From assembly GCA_025618425.1 (NCBI GenBank), contig CM046838.1, positions 21,337,211 to 21,401,210 of the forward strand: DNA of 64,000 nt, in the 5' to 3' direction. Position 1 is the first letter of the stretch, and the number at the start of each line of letters is the position of its first letter. The position numbers and the translations under genes were made by a program. This DNA comes from Heliocidaris tuberculata (Eukaryota > Echinodermata > Echinoidea > Camarodonta > Echinometridae). Positions 11,333 to 22,786 of this stretch are shown here, in pieces. The notes under the pieces are model-generated. The model was given only the letters and a program-made list of their open reading frames with translations, was not told the origin of the DNA and did no database searches.

Positions 11333-11822
11333 TTTTTTCCAAGTATTTTTCCCTCCACAGGGATTTTATTGATTTTCAGTCACAACAAATTAACAAACAT
11401 ATTCAAGGTAAATCACATTTACAATGTAAATACATAATACAATAATAACTCAAAATAATTCAGAATACAAATGTTTCTTGAACTGTCAGGTTCACACAAA
11501 TTCCATGAATACTCCATTTTCAATAGAGCATTCATGGAATCCATGGGGGGAAAAAAACAAAAAACCACGAAACAATACAAACACATACATGTATCATCAT
11601 TTGAATATTGGGGTATACAATTACTTATTTTTGACCACTATTAGTTATTTTGAAAATACAGCGCCAGTCGGCACCTCCGATCACCCGTTCGCACTATTCA
11701 GCTTAGAACAACAATAAAATGGTCCACCAACCACATTGTTCCGGCCGAACAACGTGAACATGCCCACAAAGAAAGCCAACTGGCACTGTATATATGAGAT
11801 ATTCGAAACCTTAAAGATGTAT

Positions 11823-12697
11823 CGTCATGTAAACAAATTTCTGAATTGAAACCATTTTCTTGCAAATTTATCATTTCTACAATTCGAATCTGCTATGTAC
11901 TTTTCATTTTTGAAATAATTTATAAGCGAAACTTTAATATTATCAAAATCGAGCAGTTGTTTCTTTATTTTGCAAGTATATACCATCTGTCTCACCACTA
12001 TAAGTATACAATTCAATGCAGAATTATTTGAACCTCTTAAACCAAACAATTTATCTTGTAGTGAGAATATCATTCTATTTCCGGTTCCAGTGTATATCCA
12101 GTGTTCCAACCTATCCCAAATATGTTTAACATGTGTACATTCACATAGCAGATGGATAACTGTTTCACTCTGTTCATTACAAAATGTACATTCTTTTCTT
12201 GGGACTAAATTCATTTTAAACAGTAAATCATTCGTATATAATATACGTTGCAATATCTTAAACTGGAACCATCGTAATCCCACATCCATCGTACAATTAA
12301 ATGCGATAGAACAATATGTTTCCCAGTTCTTGTCATTCAAATCAAAGATACATTTCCATTTAAGAAAGCTTTTGCATTCTAATTTCCTTTTCTTCAATAA
12401 AACTGCATAGATGTGTGCGCAACCTTTAATACGTTTCATAACAAGTGCCATTGTATCTGGGAAAAAGGGTTGCTGCACCCTGTTAAAAGTAGTACATTTG
12501 TATCCTTCTCTAATTGCATCACATAATCCACGATAAAAAAGAAAGTTTATTTGAACATTATACTTTTCTTGGAGGTCTTTCAGAGAGAGAAAATGACCAT
12601 TTGACTCTAAAACATCATTGACAAAACGGATTCCCTTTTTACACAATGTTTTGTTATAAATTGAGCTATTACCTAGTTTAATGTAATCATTATTCCA
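11823..12697 (-). pseudogene. LINE ORF2 C-terminal part (zinc-knuckle region)
   Basis: This is the downstream part of the same ORF2, cut off by the insertion. The frame opens with WNNDYIKLGNSS and continues through IYNKTLCKKGIRF to a stop near 11822. The middle holds CTFCNEQ...HLLCECTHVKHIWDRL, a C-x2-C...H...C pattern of the zf-RVT type that follows LINE reverse transcriptases. It is followed by a hydrophobic/basic tail. The open frame has no internal stop. It is separated from the RT part only by the inserted 4.3 kb: joining LINE sequence at the insertion would place CQPL directly before WNN in the same frame. It has no start of its own, so it is a fragment, not a gene. Confidence 0.85.
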
Positions 12698-13520
12698 ACT
12701 AGAAATTTAATTCGTCACTGAAGACGAATTAGGTGGTCTGTCTTTCACTGTGGCAAAGTGCTTTGTCAGGTGTGATAATATTTCTGCAAGATTATAATCA
12801 TAATGTTGACGACAATGATAATCATAATGTTGACGACAATGATCATAAGATATGGTCATATAAGTGATGACAATGACGATAATGATATATTGATAATGAT
12901 GATCATAATGACAATAATGATGACAATAACCACGATAACCTAAGTGGCATAGCGCCCCTACAGGTTCAGTTTTATGGGCGATTTTTCGAAAAGTGCTTGA
13001 AATGGCATGAAACGTTTGCAAAATGAATTTGGGACGATTTGGATCATTTCTAAATTTTGCGCACGCGCGGACGTACGCGTACGCGCGCGTTTAACGAAAT
13101 GACCTTGACTGGAATGACAGTGACCTTAACCATGCCAAATATGAAAGAGAAATGACATTTCGTTATGAACATATGACCATAAGTTGATTTTCACAAAATG
13201 GCGCCTGGATGACGTCACAATAACCTGATGACCTTGAAAAAGATGTGGGAACTTGACCTTATTACGACTGATGACTGACGAAAATATGAAGAAAATTGAC
13301 TGAGCCGATTTGGAGAAATCGGGATAACGAACTGGACGATTTGATATTGCAGGACATGTGGAAGATTATCCCCTTAGCTTTAATACACGACAGGGAATGA
13401 GATTCTACACAAACTACTGCACACTACTTTCAATAGACATAACACGCAAAATTAGGCAGTTTTTTACATTGTTTGTGATGGTATATGTTATAATAGTCGA
13501 AGAAGATGGTAGAATAAAAG

Positions 13521-13552
<32 letters not shown>

Positions 13553-13555
<3 letters not shown>

Positions 13556-13624
13556 ACCCACCGGGAGTCGAACCTGGGTCGCCGGAATGGGAGGCAAGTG
13601 CTTTACCAATGGACCAAAATATTT
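13553..13624 (-). pseudogene. tRNA-Gly(CCC)-like relic, copy 1
   Basis: Read on the - strand the segment contains TTGGTAAAGCACTTGCC, the loop CTCCCAT with a CCC anticodon, then GACCCAGGTTCGACTCCCGG and GGGTCCA. The B-box GGTTCGACTCC is perfect. The 5' acceptor strand does not pair with GGGTCC and the anticodon stem is mispaired, so it cannot fold into a working tRNA. A run of about 30 T follows on the - strand (13523-13552). It is likely a tRNA-derived module captured by the element. Confidence 0.7.
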
Positions 13625-15653
13625 CCAATAGACATAACGGGATTCTCAAATGACATTTTGTAGTTAAAAAAAGGGCATGATCCCGACATCTGATCAAAAT
13701 TGGAGGGCACACTTGTAAAAGCTTATAGTCTCAGCTATAACATACTCAAATTTGGGAGAAAATCGAGCAGAAATAACAGAGATACTGCTCAAAGAAGACG
13801 GGAATGTAGAATCAAGATTTGAGAAAAAGTCATGTCCCATAGAGAATACACGCAAAATGAGAAAAATTGACATACCTTATTTCATCGCAAAAATACGCCA
13901 TGATGCCTTTGTCAAAATGAAAAATCGTGGAACTGATCTTGTAGAGAATTGTCTCAGCTACATCATATCCAAATTTGGGCGAAAAATGACCAATATTAAA
14001 GGAGTTATAGTCAAATTTGCATAAATTTGATGACGTCATTTTTGAAAAAATGAAATTTTGAGTTTAGACGCCATTTTGATGACTTTGCAATATAATTGAG
14101 GGTCAAATGACCCATGAAATAATATCTATGATTCCTCCTCTACCCAAATATGAAAAAAAAATTGGGGGTCAATGGACTATTTAAAGAGCTAGAGTTAATT
14201 TTGTAAAGGCATGTTTTTACGACTTTTTACACTATTTTGCCCATTGACGCGCGCGCGGATTTTAAAGTTTGACGCGCGCGTGTGGCCTTATGGAATGTCG
14301 AGAATGCCTGTAAATGGTTGGAAATTGTCAAGAATAGTGTCAGGAACACAAACCATGCGAAAAAACGGCGTTTTTACACTCTGTACGCGCTGCGCACGCG
14401 CATAACGCGCGCACGGACGCGCACGGACGGAAATTTTTGAAATGCTTGAAATGACCTGAAACGTACTCTCGTTTGATCCTTGGATGATTTTGAGCAGTTC
14501 TAAATTTTGACGCACGCGTACGCGCGCGTCATGACCTCTGGATGACTTTTGACGAGATGACCTGATGACCCATGACCTGAAGTTAATGTCATGTAAATAT
14601 GGACGATTTTTGATGATTGGTTATGAAGATATGATTGATAATGTGATTTGACAAAATGGCGCCTGGATGACGTCACGATGACCTGTTGACCTTGATATGT
14701 AAACGGGAACATGTCCTCATGGGATGACATCACTGACGAAAATTTGACGAAAATTGATACTGGTCTTTTATAAAATTGCGAATGGACAAGAAATGGGGGA
14801 AATAAAAATAATAAATAACTAGAAATTTAATTCGTCACTGAAGACGAATTAGGTGGTCTGTCTTTCACTGTGGCAAAGTGCTTTGTCAGGTGTGATAATA
14901 TTTCTGCAAGATTATAATCATAATGTTGACGACAATGATCATAAGATATGGTCATATAAGTGATGACAATGACGATAATGATATATTGATAATGATGATC
15001 ATAATGACAATAATGATGACAATAACCACGATAACCTAAGTGGCATAGCGCCCCTACAGGTTCAGTTTTATGGGCGATTTTTCGAAAAGTGCTTGAAATG
15101 GCATGAAACGTTTGCAAAATGAATTTGGGACGATTTGGATCATTTCTAAATTTTGCGCGCGCACGGACGCGCGGACGTACGCGTACGCGCGCGTTTAACG
15201 AAATGACCTTGACTGGAATGACAGTGACCTTAACCATGCCAAATATGAAAGAGAAATGACATTTCGTTATGAACATATGACCATAAGTTGATTTTCACAA
15301 AATGGCGCCTGGATGACGTCACAATAACCTGATGACCTTGAAAAAGATGTGGGAACTTGACTTTATTAGGACTGATGACTGACGAAAATATGAAGAAAAT
15401 TGACTGAGCCGATTTGGAGAAATCGGGATAACGAACTGGACGATTTGATATTGCAGGACATGTGGAAGATTATCCCCTTAGCTTTAATACACGACAGGGA
15501 ATGAGATTCTACACAAACTACTGCACACTACTTTCAATAGACATAACACGCAAAATTAGGCAGTTTTTTACATTGTTTGTGATGGTATATGTTATAATAG
15601 TCGAAGAAGATGGTAGAATGAAAGGCAAAAAAAAAAAAAAAAAAAAAAAAAAA

Positions 15654-15725
15654 TGGACCCACCGGGAGTCGAACCTGGGTCGCTGGAATGGGAGGCAAGT
15701 GCTTTACCAATGGACCAAAATATTT
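15654..15725 (-). pseudogene. tRNA-Gly(CCC)-like relic, copy 2
   Basis: The same module as in copy 1 of the tandem element, differing by a single visible base in the anticodon arm (GCTGG for GCCGG on the + strand). It again has a long T-run on the 3' side. The duplication of a tRNA-like module inside each unit shows it was present before the tandem duplication arose. Confidence 0.7.
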
Positions 15726-16975
15726 CCAATAGACATAACACGTAGACGAAATACGGGATTCTCAAATGACATTTTGTAGTTAAAAAAAGGGCATGATCCC
15801 GACATCTGATCAAAAATTGGAGGGCACAATTGTAAAAGCTTATAGTCTCAGCTATAACATACTCAAATTTGGGAGAAAATTGAGCAGAAATAACAGAGAT
15901 ACTGCTCAAAGAAGACGGGAATGTAGAATCAAGATTTGAGAAAAAGTCATGTCCCATAGAGAATACACGCAAAATGAGAAAAATTGACATACCTCCTTTA
16001 ATCGCAAAAATACGCCATGATGCCTTTGTCAAAATGAAAAATCATGGTGACTGATCTTGTAGAGAATTGTCTCAGCTACATCATATCCAAATTTGGGCGA
16101 AAAATGACCAATATTAAAGGAGTTATAGTCAAATTTGCATAAATTTGATGACGTCACTTTTGAAAAAATGAAATTTTGAGTTTAGACGCCATTTTGATGA
16201 CTTTACAATATAATTGAGGCTCAAATTACCCATGAAATTATATCTATGATTCCTCCTCTACCCAAATATGAAAAAAAATTAGGGGGTCAACGGACTATTT
16301 AAAGAGCTAGAGTTATTTTTGTAGAGGCATGTTTTTACGACTTTTTACACTATTTTGCCCATTGACGCGCGCGCGGATTTTAAAGTTTGACGCGCGCGTG
16401 TGGCCTTATGGAATGTCGAGAATGCCTGTAAATGGTTGGAAATTGTCAAGAATAGTGTCAGGAACACAAACCATGCGAAAAAACGGCGTTTTTACACTCT
16501 GTACGCGCTGCGCACGCGCATAACGCGCGCACGGACGCGCACGGACGGAAATTTTTGAAATGCTCGAAATGACCTGAAACGTACTCTTGTTTGATCCTTG
16601 GATGATTTTGAGCAGTTCTAAATTTTGACGCACGCGTACGCGCACGTCATGACATCTGGATGACTTTTGACGACAGGACCTGATGACCCATGACCTGAAG
16701 TTAATGTCATGTAAATATGGACGATTTTTGATGATTGGTTATGAAGATATGATTGATAATGTGATTTGACAAAATGGCGCCTGGATGACGTCACGATGAC
16801 CTGTTGACCTTGATATGTAAACGGGAACATGTCTTCCTGGGATGACATCACTGACGAAAATTTGACGAAAATTGATACAGGACTTTTGAAGATTTCGAAT
16901 GGACAAGAAATGGGGGAAATAAAAATAAATAAAGAATAAAGAAAATTCGGACGAATATAAAAGGTGATCTGTCGA

Positions 16976-19226
16976 TTACGACAGACCACCTAATAAGGGT
17001 TGGCAAGAAATGGTATCATAGTGCATGGATAAGAGTGTACTATAAGCCGTGAACATTTCTTTCCAAAAAAGGTTCTCTGTTTTACTTGCCAGTTCTCGAA
17101 AATAATTATTTCCCATATATAATTTCAAGTCTTGAAGTCCAGGCAAAAAAGATTGTAAAAGACAGAGGATATTACTATCTATTGAGCCATTTACCAATTT
17201 CTTAATCCAGGAAATTTTCAATGATTGGCAGTGTATGTTTATATCTATCATTTTGACCCCTCCGTCTGAGTAACTTTGCGACATTTGATTTCTACTTATT
17301 TTATCAGGTTTCTCCCCCCAAATAAATCTATAAAACTGAGCGTTTATATCTTTCAAAAAAATTTCACCTGGATTTGGGAGAGACAAAATAAGGTAGTTTA
17401 ATTTAGATACCAACAATGATTTGACAACTGTGACTCTTCCAAGGACAGTTAAGTATCTTCTTAACCATGATGTCATTTGACTTTTAATCTCTTTAAATTT
17501 TTCATTATAATTTTGAATTGTCATTTTGTGCAAATCCGTACAAAAGTCTATACCTAAATATCTGAAATAATCATCGAATACCCAGTTTAGATTTCTGTTC
17601 AAAAGAACACCATCCTTCTTGTTTTTATATCCTCCAATCCATATCGCATGTGTCTTATGTATATTAATCTTCAAACCCGACATTGTGTTATATTCATCTA
17701 AAATGTTTAATGCACTGATTAATTCCCTTACCGATCCATTCAATGTTAGAAGAGTATCGTCTGCATACTGAATTATTTTAAGATGTTTATCTGTAGGTAA
17801 GCTCAAACCAACAATCGAATTGGATTGTCTAAACAAAAGACCGAGTATTTCGGCGCATAATAGAAAAATATATGGAGACAAGGGATCTCCTTGACGACAT
17901 CCCCGCTCTATTGAGAATCTTGGAGACAGGTGTCCATTGATCAGTACACAGGATTGAGCATTTTCATAGAATACATTAAACCATTTTACAATAGAGGGAC
18001 CAAACTTAAAGAAGTGTAATACTTTTCTAATAAAGTCGTGAGAAATTGAATCAAATGCCTTTTCAAAATCTATAAGTAGCAATAAACCAGGAATATCATT
18101 GAGGTCAGTGTACAATAATATATCATATAACAAACGGATATTTTCTCCAATGAAGCGTCCTGACATAAAACCTTTCTGATTCTCATGTATAAGAAAAGAA
18201 AGTACATTCTTCAATCTATTTGCTATACAAGTGGAACCTAATTTATATACTACATTTAGTAAAGATATGGGTCTCCAATTTTTCAAGTAATGTCTGTCTT
18301 TATTTCCTTTGGGAATTAAAGAGATAACCCCTAACTTTTGTGTAAAGGACATTCCGGATGAATATGCAGAATTCAGATATCTAACTAAAAATATGTGTAG
18401 TTCTTTCCAAAAATGTTTAAAAAATTCGACAGTGAATCCATCTAGACCTGGGGATTTATTATTTTTCATTTTTTTAAGAGCTTGATAAACCTCATCAATA
18501 GAGAGCTCTCCTTCTAGCTTCTATGACATCGAATTGGTTAATTTATTTATACCTACATCATTTAATATTGTGTTTAGGTCTACATCTACAACCGGATTGT
18601 TTTTATACAATTTAGAATAGAATGATACAATTTCTGATGCAATATCGTCCTGTGCTGTGATCTCCTTGTTTTCGGTAGTGACCAGTTTGCATATCCGTTT
18701 ATTAACAGCATTTTTTTTTTCTAAATTCAAAAAATATTTTGATGGTTTCTCGCCGTATTCCATCCATTTGATTTTAGATCTCATCTTTATTCCTTCCATT
18801 TTATCTTTTCTTAATGATTCCAACTGAGCTTTCTTCTCATTCAATATAACTAACTCCCTATCTTTGTCTGTTTTTGATATCAATGTCTTTTCCAAGTCTA
18901 CAATTTCTTTCTCTAAATCATATTCCAAATTTACCAATCTTTTCTTTTTTCTAGTTGCATATAAAATTGTTTCACCTCTGATTATTGTCAACAACGTATC
19001 GAAAAATAATTGATCACTAACAGCAAACTCATGTAGTATATCTCGTCCTTCTGCCTCAAATCTACTTGAATTGTTATCATGTTGGACTGAATAGGTCTTA
19101 ATAGTTTGTTTAATAACATCTTTAATTTGTTCTACATAACTATCATCCCTTAACAATGAATTGTTGAATTTCCAGTAACTTGGGCCTACTCTACGATTAT
19201 TTAAATTCAAAGATAATTTCACCAGG
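16976..19226 (-). pseudogene. LINE ORF2 reverse transcriptase, broken by one in-frame stop and an insertion
   Basis: ORF2 of a non-LTR retrotransposon copies RNA into DNA at a nicked target. The frame starts at the truncation (SLVKLSLNLNNRRVGPSYW) and passes a linker containing YGEKPSKYFLNLEKK. It meets TAG at 18521-18523 and resumes in the same frame with KLEGELSIDEVYQ. The RT motifs follow in order: NKSPGLDG, NWRPISLLNVVYK, motif A LLIDFEKAFDS, motif B GCRQGDPLSPYIF, motif C QYADDT with the catalytic Asp pair, then FRYLGIDF. Thumb-like sequence follows until the insertion at 16993. All catalytic Asp residues are present. The endonuclease is missing by 5' truncation. The first ~7 codons of the apparent start (19249 downward) are flanking DNA, not LINE. 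Confidence 0.92.
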
Positions 19227-19237
19227 GAACATTTCTT
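19227..19237. repeat. LINE target-site duplication (5' side)
   Basis: GAACATTTCTT, identical to 11322-11332. It marks the truncated 5' end of the LINE. Confidence 0.8.
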
Positions 19238-19329
19238 GTTTCCCCTCATTATTTAGATGCTTTTTCAAAATGATAATCAGAGATTTTAGTACCCTCATAG
19301 CAGTTGCCCCTCTCTGATTTACACTTCGT

Positions 19330-19411
19330 ATCGTCTGTTTGGAACCAGAAGGGCGTTAACTCTTTGCAAATGATGGGACTTAACGCCCTTCTGGCTCCAC
19401 ACAGATGATAT
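19330..19411. repeat. Dispersed hairpin family P, copy 1 (best preserved)
   Basis: GTCTGTTTGGAACCAGAAGG, then GCGTTAA, is followed 19 bases later by TTAACGCCCTTCTGGCTCC and ACACAGATGAT. The arms are about 30 bp with few mismatches. Related copies lie near 27189, 32671, 42029 and 62702. Confidence 0.85.
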
Positions 19412-19970
19412 GAACAATCATTCTTTCCTCCCTGTATCTATCCTCTACTCCTTTGCCCTCTCTCTCATTTACACATTTTTTTTGTCTCTCAATTTCTCTC
19501 TGTTTCTTTACTTTCTTCCTTTTCTCTGCTGCTTTCTTTTTTGTACCATTAATTTTTCATTCATTTTAATCATGTCATTTATAGACATATTTTCAAGTTC
19601 AAATTGAATTTTCTCTGGTTTGTTTTCATGTTTCTTTTTTTCTTCTTCATTTATTGCTCCATATAAACGTGTGCTTATTCAGTACTGTATATTGTATATA
19701 GTATTCAATCTCTCTCTCCCTCCCTCTTTAAAAATATATTATTGCACGACCTTTTCTAATGCTACGGATATGGTACCACTTGTGACAAGGAATGCAGTGG
19801 TATTCACTTGATACCTTGCATTCTCAATACCCAAAAGCAATTATTGCAAAAGCCTCAAATCTCTGTTTTCTTCAATCTTCTGAATAATACGAGTACTTAA
19901 TGCAGATTGTCATGTAAAGAGATACTGGCCGTTGGGATCTGTAGTAGCAATAGGGTTTAAAAAGACCCGA
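19412..19970. other. T/C-rich non-coding sequence
   Basis: Pyrimidine-biased sequence with (CT) patches near 19450-19535 and 19708. No gene recognised. Confidence 0.45.
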
Positions 19971-19989
19971 CTATGCCACTCGCTAATCA

Positions 19990-20403
19990 TTCGGCTCCAC
20001 TCTCTCTCTTCCCTCGCCTCTCTCTCCCTCTTTCTCTCTCTCTCTCTCTGTCTCATCTCCCTCTCTTTATCTCTCTCCCCTTTATCTCTTTCTCTCTAAA
20101 TTTCTCTCTCTCCTGCTTGCTCTCTTGCTCTATCTACGGCTCTCTCTCTTTCTTTTCTCTCTCTCTCTCTTCTCTCTCTCTCTTTCTATATATCACACTT
20201 TCTTAGGCTCTCTCTCTTCCCCTCTCTCTCCTCTCACTCTCTCTTTCTCGCTCTCTATCACTCCTTTTCTCTCTGTCTTTTTACTCTCTCTTTCTCACAC
20301 TCTTTCTATCATACCTCTTTCTTTCACACTGTCTCTCACTCACACACACGCGCACACACACACACACACACTCACACACTCCCTCTCTCTCTCTTTTTCT
20401 TCT
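19990..20403. repeat. (CT)n-rich tract with a (CA)n segment
   Basis: Nearly 400 bases of imperfect CTCTCT and CTTTCT units, with (CA)n at about 20340-20370. Ser/Leu-rich open frames across it are artefacts. Confidence 0.9.
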
Positions 20404-21290
20404 CACTTTTAAAGAGGAATTTAATACTGTTCAAGCCTTTCTGACATCGATCCAATCCTAGGCCCACAAATCCGATACGATTTGCAAACACATCAACCAA
20501 ATAGACACTAGCTTATCTCGATCGTCCCCTCTACTCTTTCTATTTTTGCCTTGCCAGCCAGCCATCTTAGTTTGTCCATGCTCTTGCCAGCAATTTGCTT
20601 TCTCCCTCTCTTCATGTTAACTCTTCCTTTCTCATTTTCTCTCACTCTGTCCACTTAGCTCTTTTCGTACAGACCATCTCCATGCTTTTACACAATTTGC
20701 GCTTTTACACAATTTGTGTTTTTTTACATTGTGTATACAGTGTGTGAAATTTCCTCCTTTTATGAATGCTTCCTGTATACATGAAATAGTTATTCACCAG
20801 TGATAGATTTCACACTTTTCATTGTCCTTGAAAACAGCTGTTACAGGTTTTATTATTTATTTATTTATTTTTTTTAATTATCTTTGTTTTTTATATAGAT
20901 TTCCTATTTTTGTTTATATTTCCCTCTGCCTTGCTCAGTAGCTTGCAAGTTCCACATCCTCTTTGTCAGTTTCCGGTGTAAACTTCCGGGGGTGGAGGTG
21001 TTACGTTGTAAAGTCTTCATTGTTGTGTTCCCCTTCAGCGTTTCCTATAGAGAGCAATCTCTATTCTGGGTTAATGTGTAAAGCACAATTTCCCCACGGT
21101 CCGGCTCGGGAATCCGAGCGTGAAACAACAGTTGACTCTCGCAATCTCCCACGCATCCCGGCAGATTTTTAGATAAATTCAAGGAGAGATTTAGTGTGAA
21201 AGGGCATTAAAATGGCTATGCTCCCTTGAAATTTGCTTCATCAGACTTGAAAAGAGGAGGAGGAGGTATCTGATAAACAAAAAAAATTGT
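20404..21290. other. Non-coding sequence
   Basis: Mixed-composition DNA with a T-rich patch near 20850-20900 and a somewhat GC-richer stretch at 20960-21170. The 69-codon open frame at 20963 has no recognisable domain. No element seen. Confidence 0.4.
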
Positions 21291-21680
21291 ATTGGGGGGG
21301 GGGGAATGGAGTTGGGGGCATGGGGGAATGGTGGTTGAATGTCTCAACATGAGCTGGGACTACACTGTTAGTATTCAAAGTGTTTTTATAAGAATGAGAT
21401 TTTTGGCTACTGGGATAAGTTACAAGACTGACTTTGGAGTGTTTGGATGGGTGTGTGTGTTTGTGTGTGAGAGAGAGAGAGGGGGGGGGGGGGAGAGGGA
21501 GAGAGAGTGTAAGGGGTGTAGATGGAGAGATGATATAGTGATAGTGATAATGAGGAAGAAGATGAATAGGAGAAGGAGGAGGAGGGGAAGGAGATTGAAG
21601 TAGTTTGTGAAGATGACATTAAGGGTGATGAAAATTGAGAAGAGGAAGAAGAAGAAGATGATGATGATGATATGATTGTA
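21291..21680. repeat. Purine-rich low-complexity region
   Basis: Contains a poly-G run near 21293, (GT) and (GA) runs at 21448-21510, and GAAGAAG/GATGAT runs at 21630-21672. Not coding. Confidence 0.85.
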
Positions 21681-22699
21681 AGCTGGAAAAGAATCACTAA
21701 ATTGAAATCAATCATCATACAGTACAAAGTGAAAGAAATGATACTAAGGGAAGTCAGGTGCAATTGATATCAAGAGACAAAATTGAAGAAAAAGTAAAAA
21801 AATCAGAACTGCAGAAGAAAAAATGGGACTTCCAAGAATTATCAGAGGAAGACTGGGAAAAGAAAGTGAGTAGGAGAAATATTAAAAGAGAAGGGTGTAT
21901 CAAAATAAAAGCTAGAAAGTGAGATATTTCGTAGAAAGCAAACATATAGTTCAAGAAACTTTTTCCTCATTTCCTGAAGCCAGAGTGACTCTCGTTCCTC
22001 TGTCTTTAGTCTTCACTCCTCGCATAGATCACCAATCAGCAATGATTATTGCCACCCTTGGGTCCAAAGAGCAGTCATTTCCTCACTTTTCCATCACATC
22101 ACCCTCCGTCTTCTTTGTCTACGGATATCTCGTATCGGAACAGCCTCCAGGATGCGAAATTGAAACGGTCGGAAAGACGAGACGAAATTGAAGAAGCAAA
22201 TAGGGATACTCGTGCCAAATATCTTCTTTCCAACTATACCAGAGCAAGCCCACAGGTTGTACAAGGGTACCAAGTTACCTTCATCTTGTTTTTATATGTT
22301 CAGCCTGATCGGTTAAGAGTAGGCATTTTGTCCGTCTGTGATATTGAATATTTTATGGATTATAATTTTAGCAGGCAACCATGGCAACCAAATTTTATCA
22401 AATTTCAACTCCTTCCGTGATGCCCTTCACAATGAAACATCAAAAAGCCCTCTGCAATTAAATACTTATTTTCTACAGGCCTTCAAACTTTCAAAATTTG
22501 TCAAATGTCATGCTCTGTTACCTAAAAGGTCCATAAAAAAATACTTCATGTTACCTTAATTTTCTATCAATTAGCATGTTAGGACAGCTTCAGATCAAAT
22601 TGATGCATCTTTTATTCTGTTTGGGGGCAGTTTTGTTCAAATTGGAATAGTGTGCAGGAATTTTTGGACTACATTAGATCTTGAACCACTAATTTCTTA
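21681..22699. other. Non-coding sequence
   Basis: A-rich sequence then mixed DNA. The overlapping open frames at 21919-22420 are short, disagree in frame, and have no domain signature. I see no gene here. Confidence 0.4.
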
Positions 22700-22751
22700 T
22701 TGTCTCCGCGGAACGAAGTTCGTGAGGGGACTATGAAACGGGCTCCGTTCG

Positions 22752-22786
<35 letters not shown>

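Larger units (their letters stand above)
12698..16993. mobile_element. Tandem non-coding element inserted in the LINE (Helitron/Helentron-like candidate)
   Basis: Two head-to-tail copies of about 2.12 kb (12698-14816 and about 14817-16993) both begin ACTAGAAATTTAATTCGTC. That start contains a hairpin (AATTCGTC...GACGAATT) followed by GGTGGTCTGTC. The matching GACAGACCACC lies only at the far right end, just after a second stem-loop (GGTGATCTGTCG, loop ATTA, CGACAGACCACC) and ending CTAA. The surrounding LINE reads ...CCA before and TAAGGG after, so insertion falls between A and T with no target duplication. Hairpin plus CTRR end, A/T target and multimeric copies are rolling-circle transposon traits, and subterminal inverted repeats are typical of Helentrons. 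No Rep/helicase is encoded. Assignment is inferred. Confidence 0.6.
11333..19226 (-). mobile_element. 5'-truncated Tx1/L1-like LINE, interrupted by a 4.3-kb insertion
   Basis: The element is read on the - strand. It starts inside ORF2 at 19226, just after the expected endonuclease end, and runs through the reverse transcriptase and a CCHC-like C-terminal region. It finishes with an AATAAAAT-containing 3' UTR and a short A-run at about 11333. An 11-bp duplication GAACATTTCTT flanks both ends, as expected from target-primed reverse transcription with 5' truncation. Without the insertion 12698-16993 it would be about 3.6 kb. The RT motifs and the KPSKYFLNLEKK-type linker fit the L1/Tx1 group; the exact clade is inferred. 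The copy is dead but only lightly decayed. Confidence 0.9.

Noticed and set aside
13553..13624. Functional tRNA-Gly gene
   Set aside because: The acceptor stem cannot pair and the anticodon stem is mismatched; it is duplicated within a mobile element.
19239..19249. ATG at 19249 (- strand) as the true start of the LINE protein
   Set aside because: The target duplication places 19227-19249 outside the LINE; the ATG is in flanking DNA.
22049..22420. Overlapping 123- and 90-codon open frames
   Set aside because: They compete in different frames and neither has coding-like composition or a homologue I recognise.
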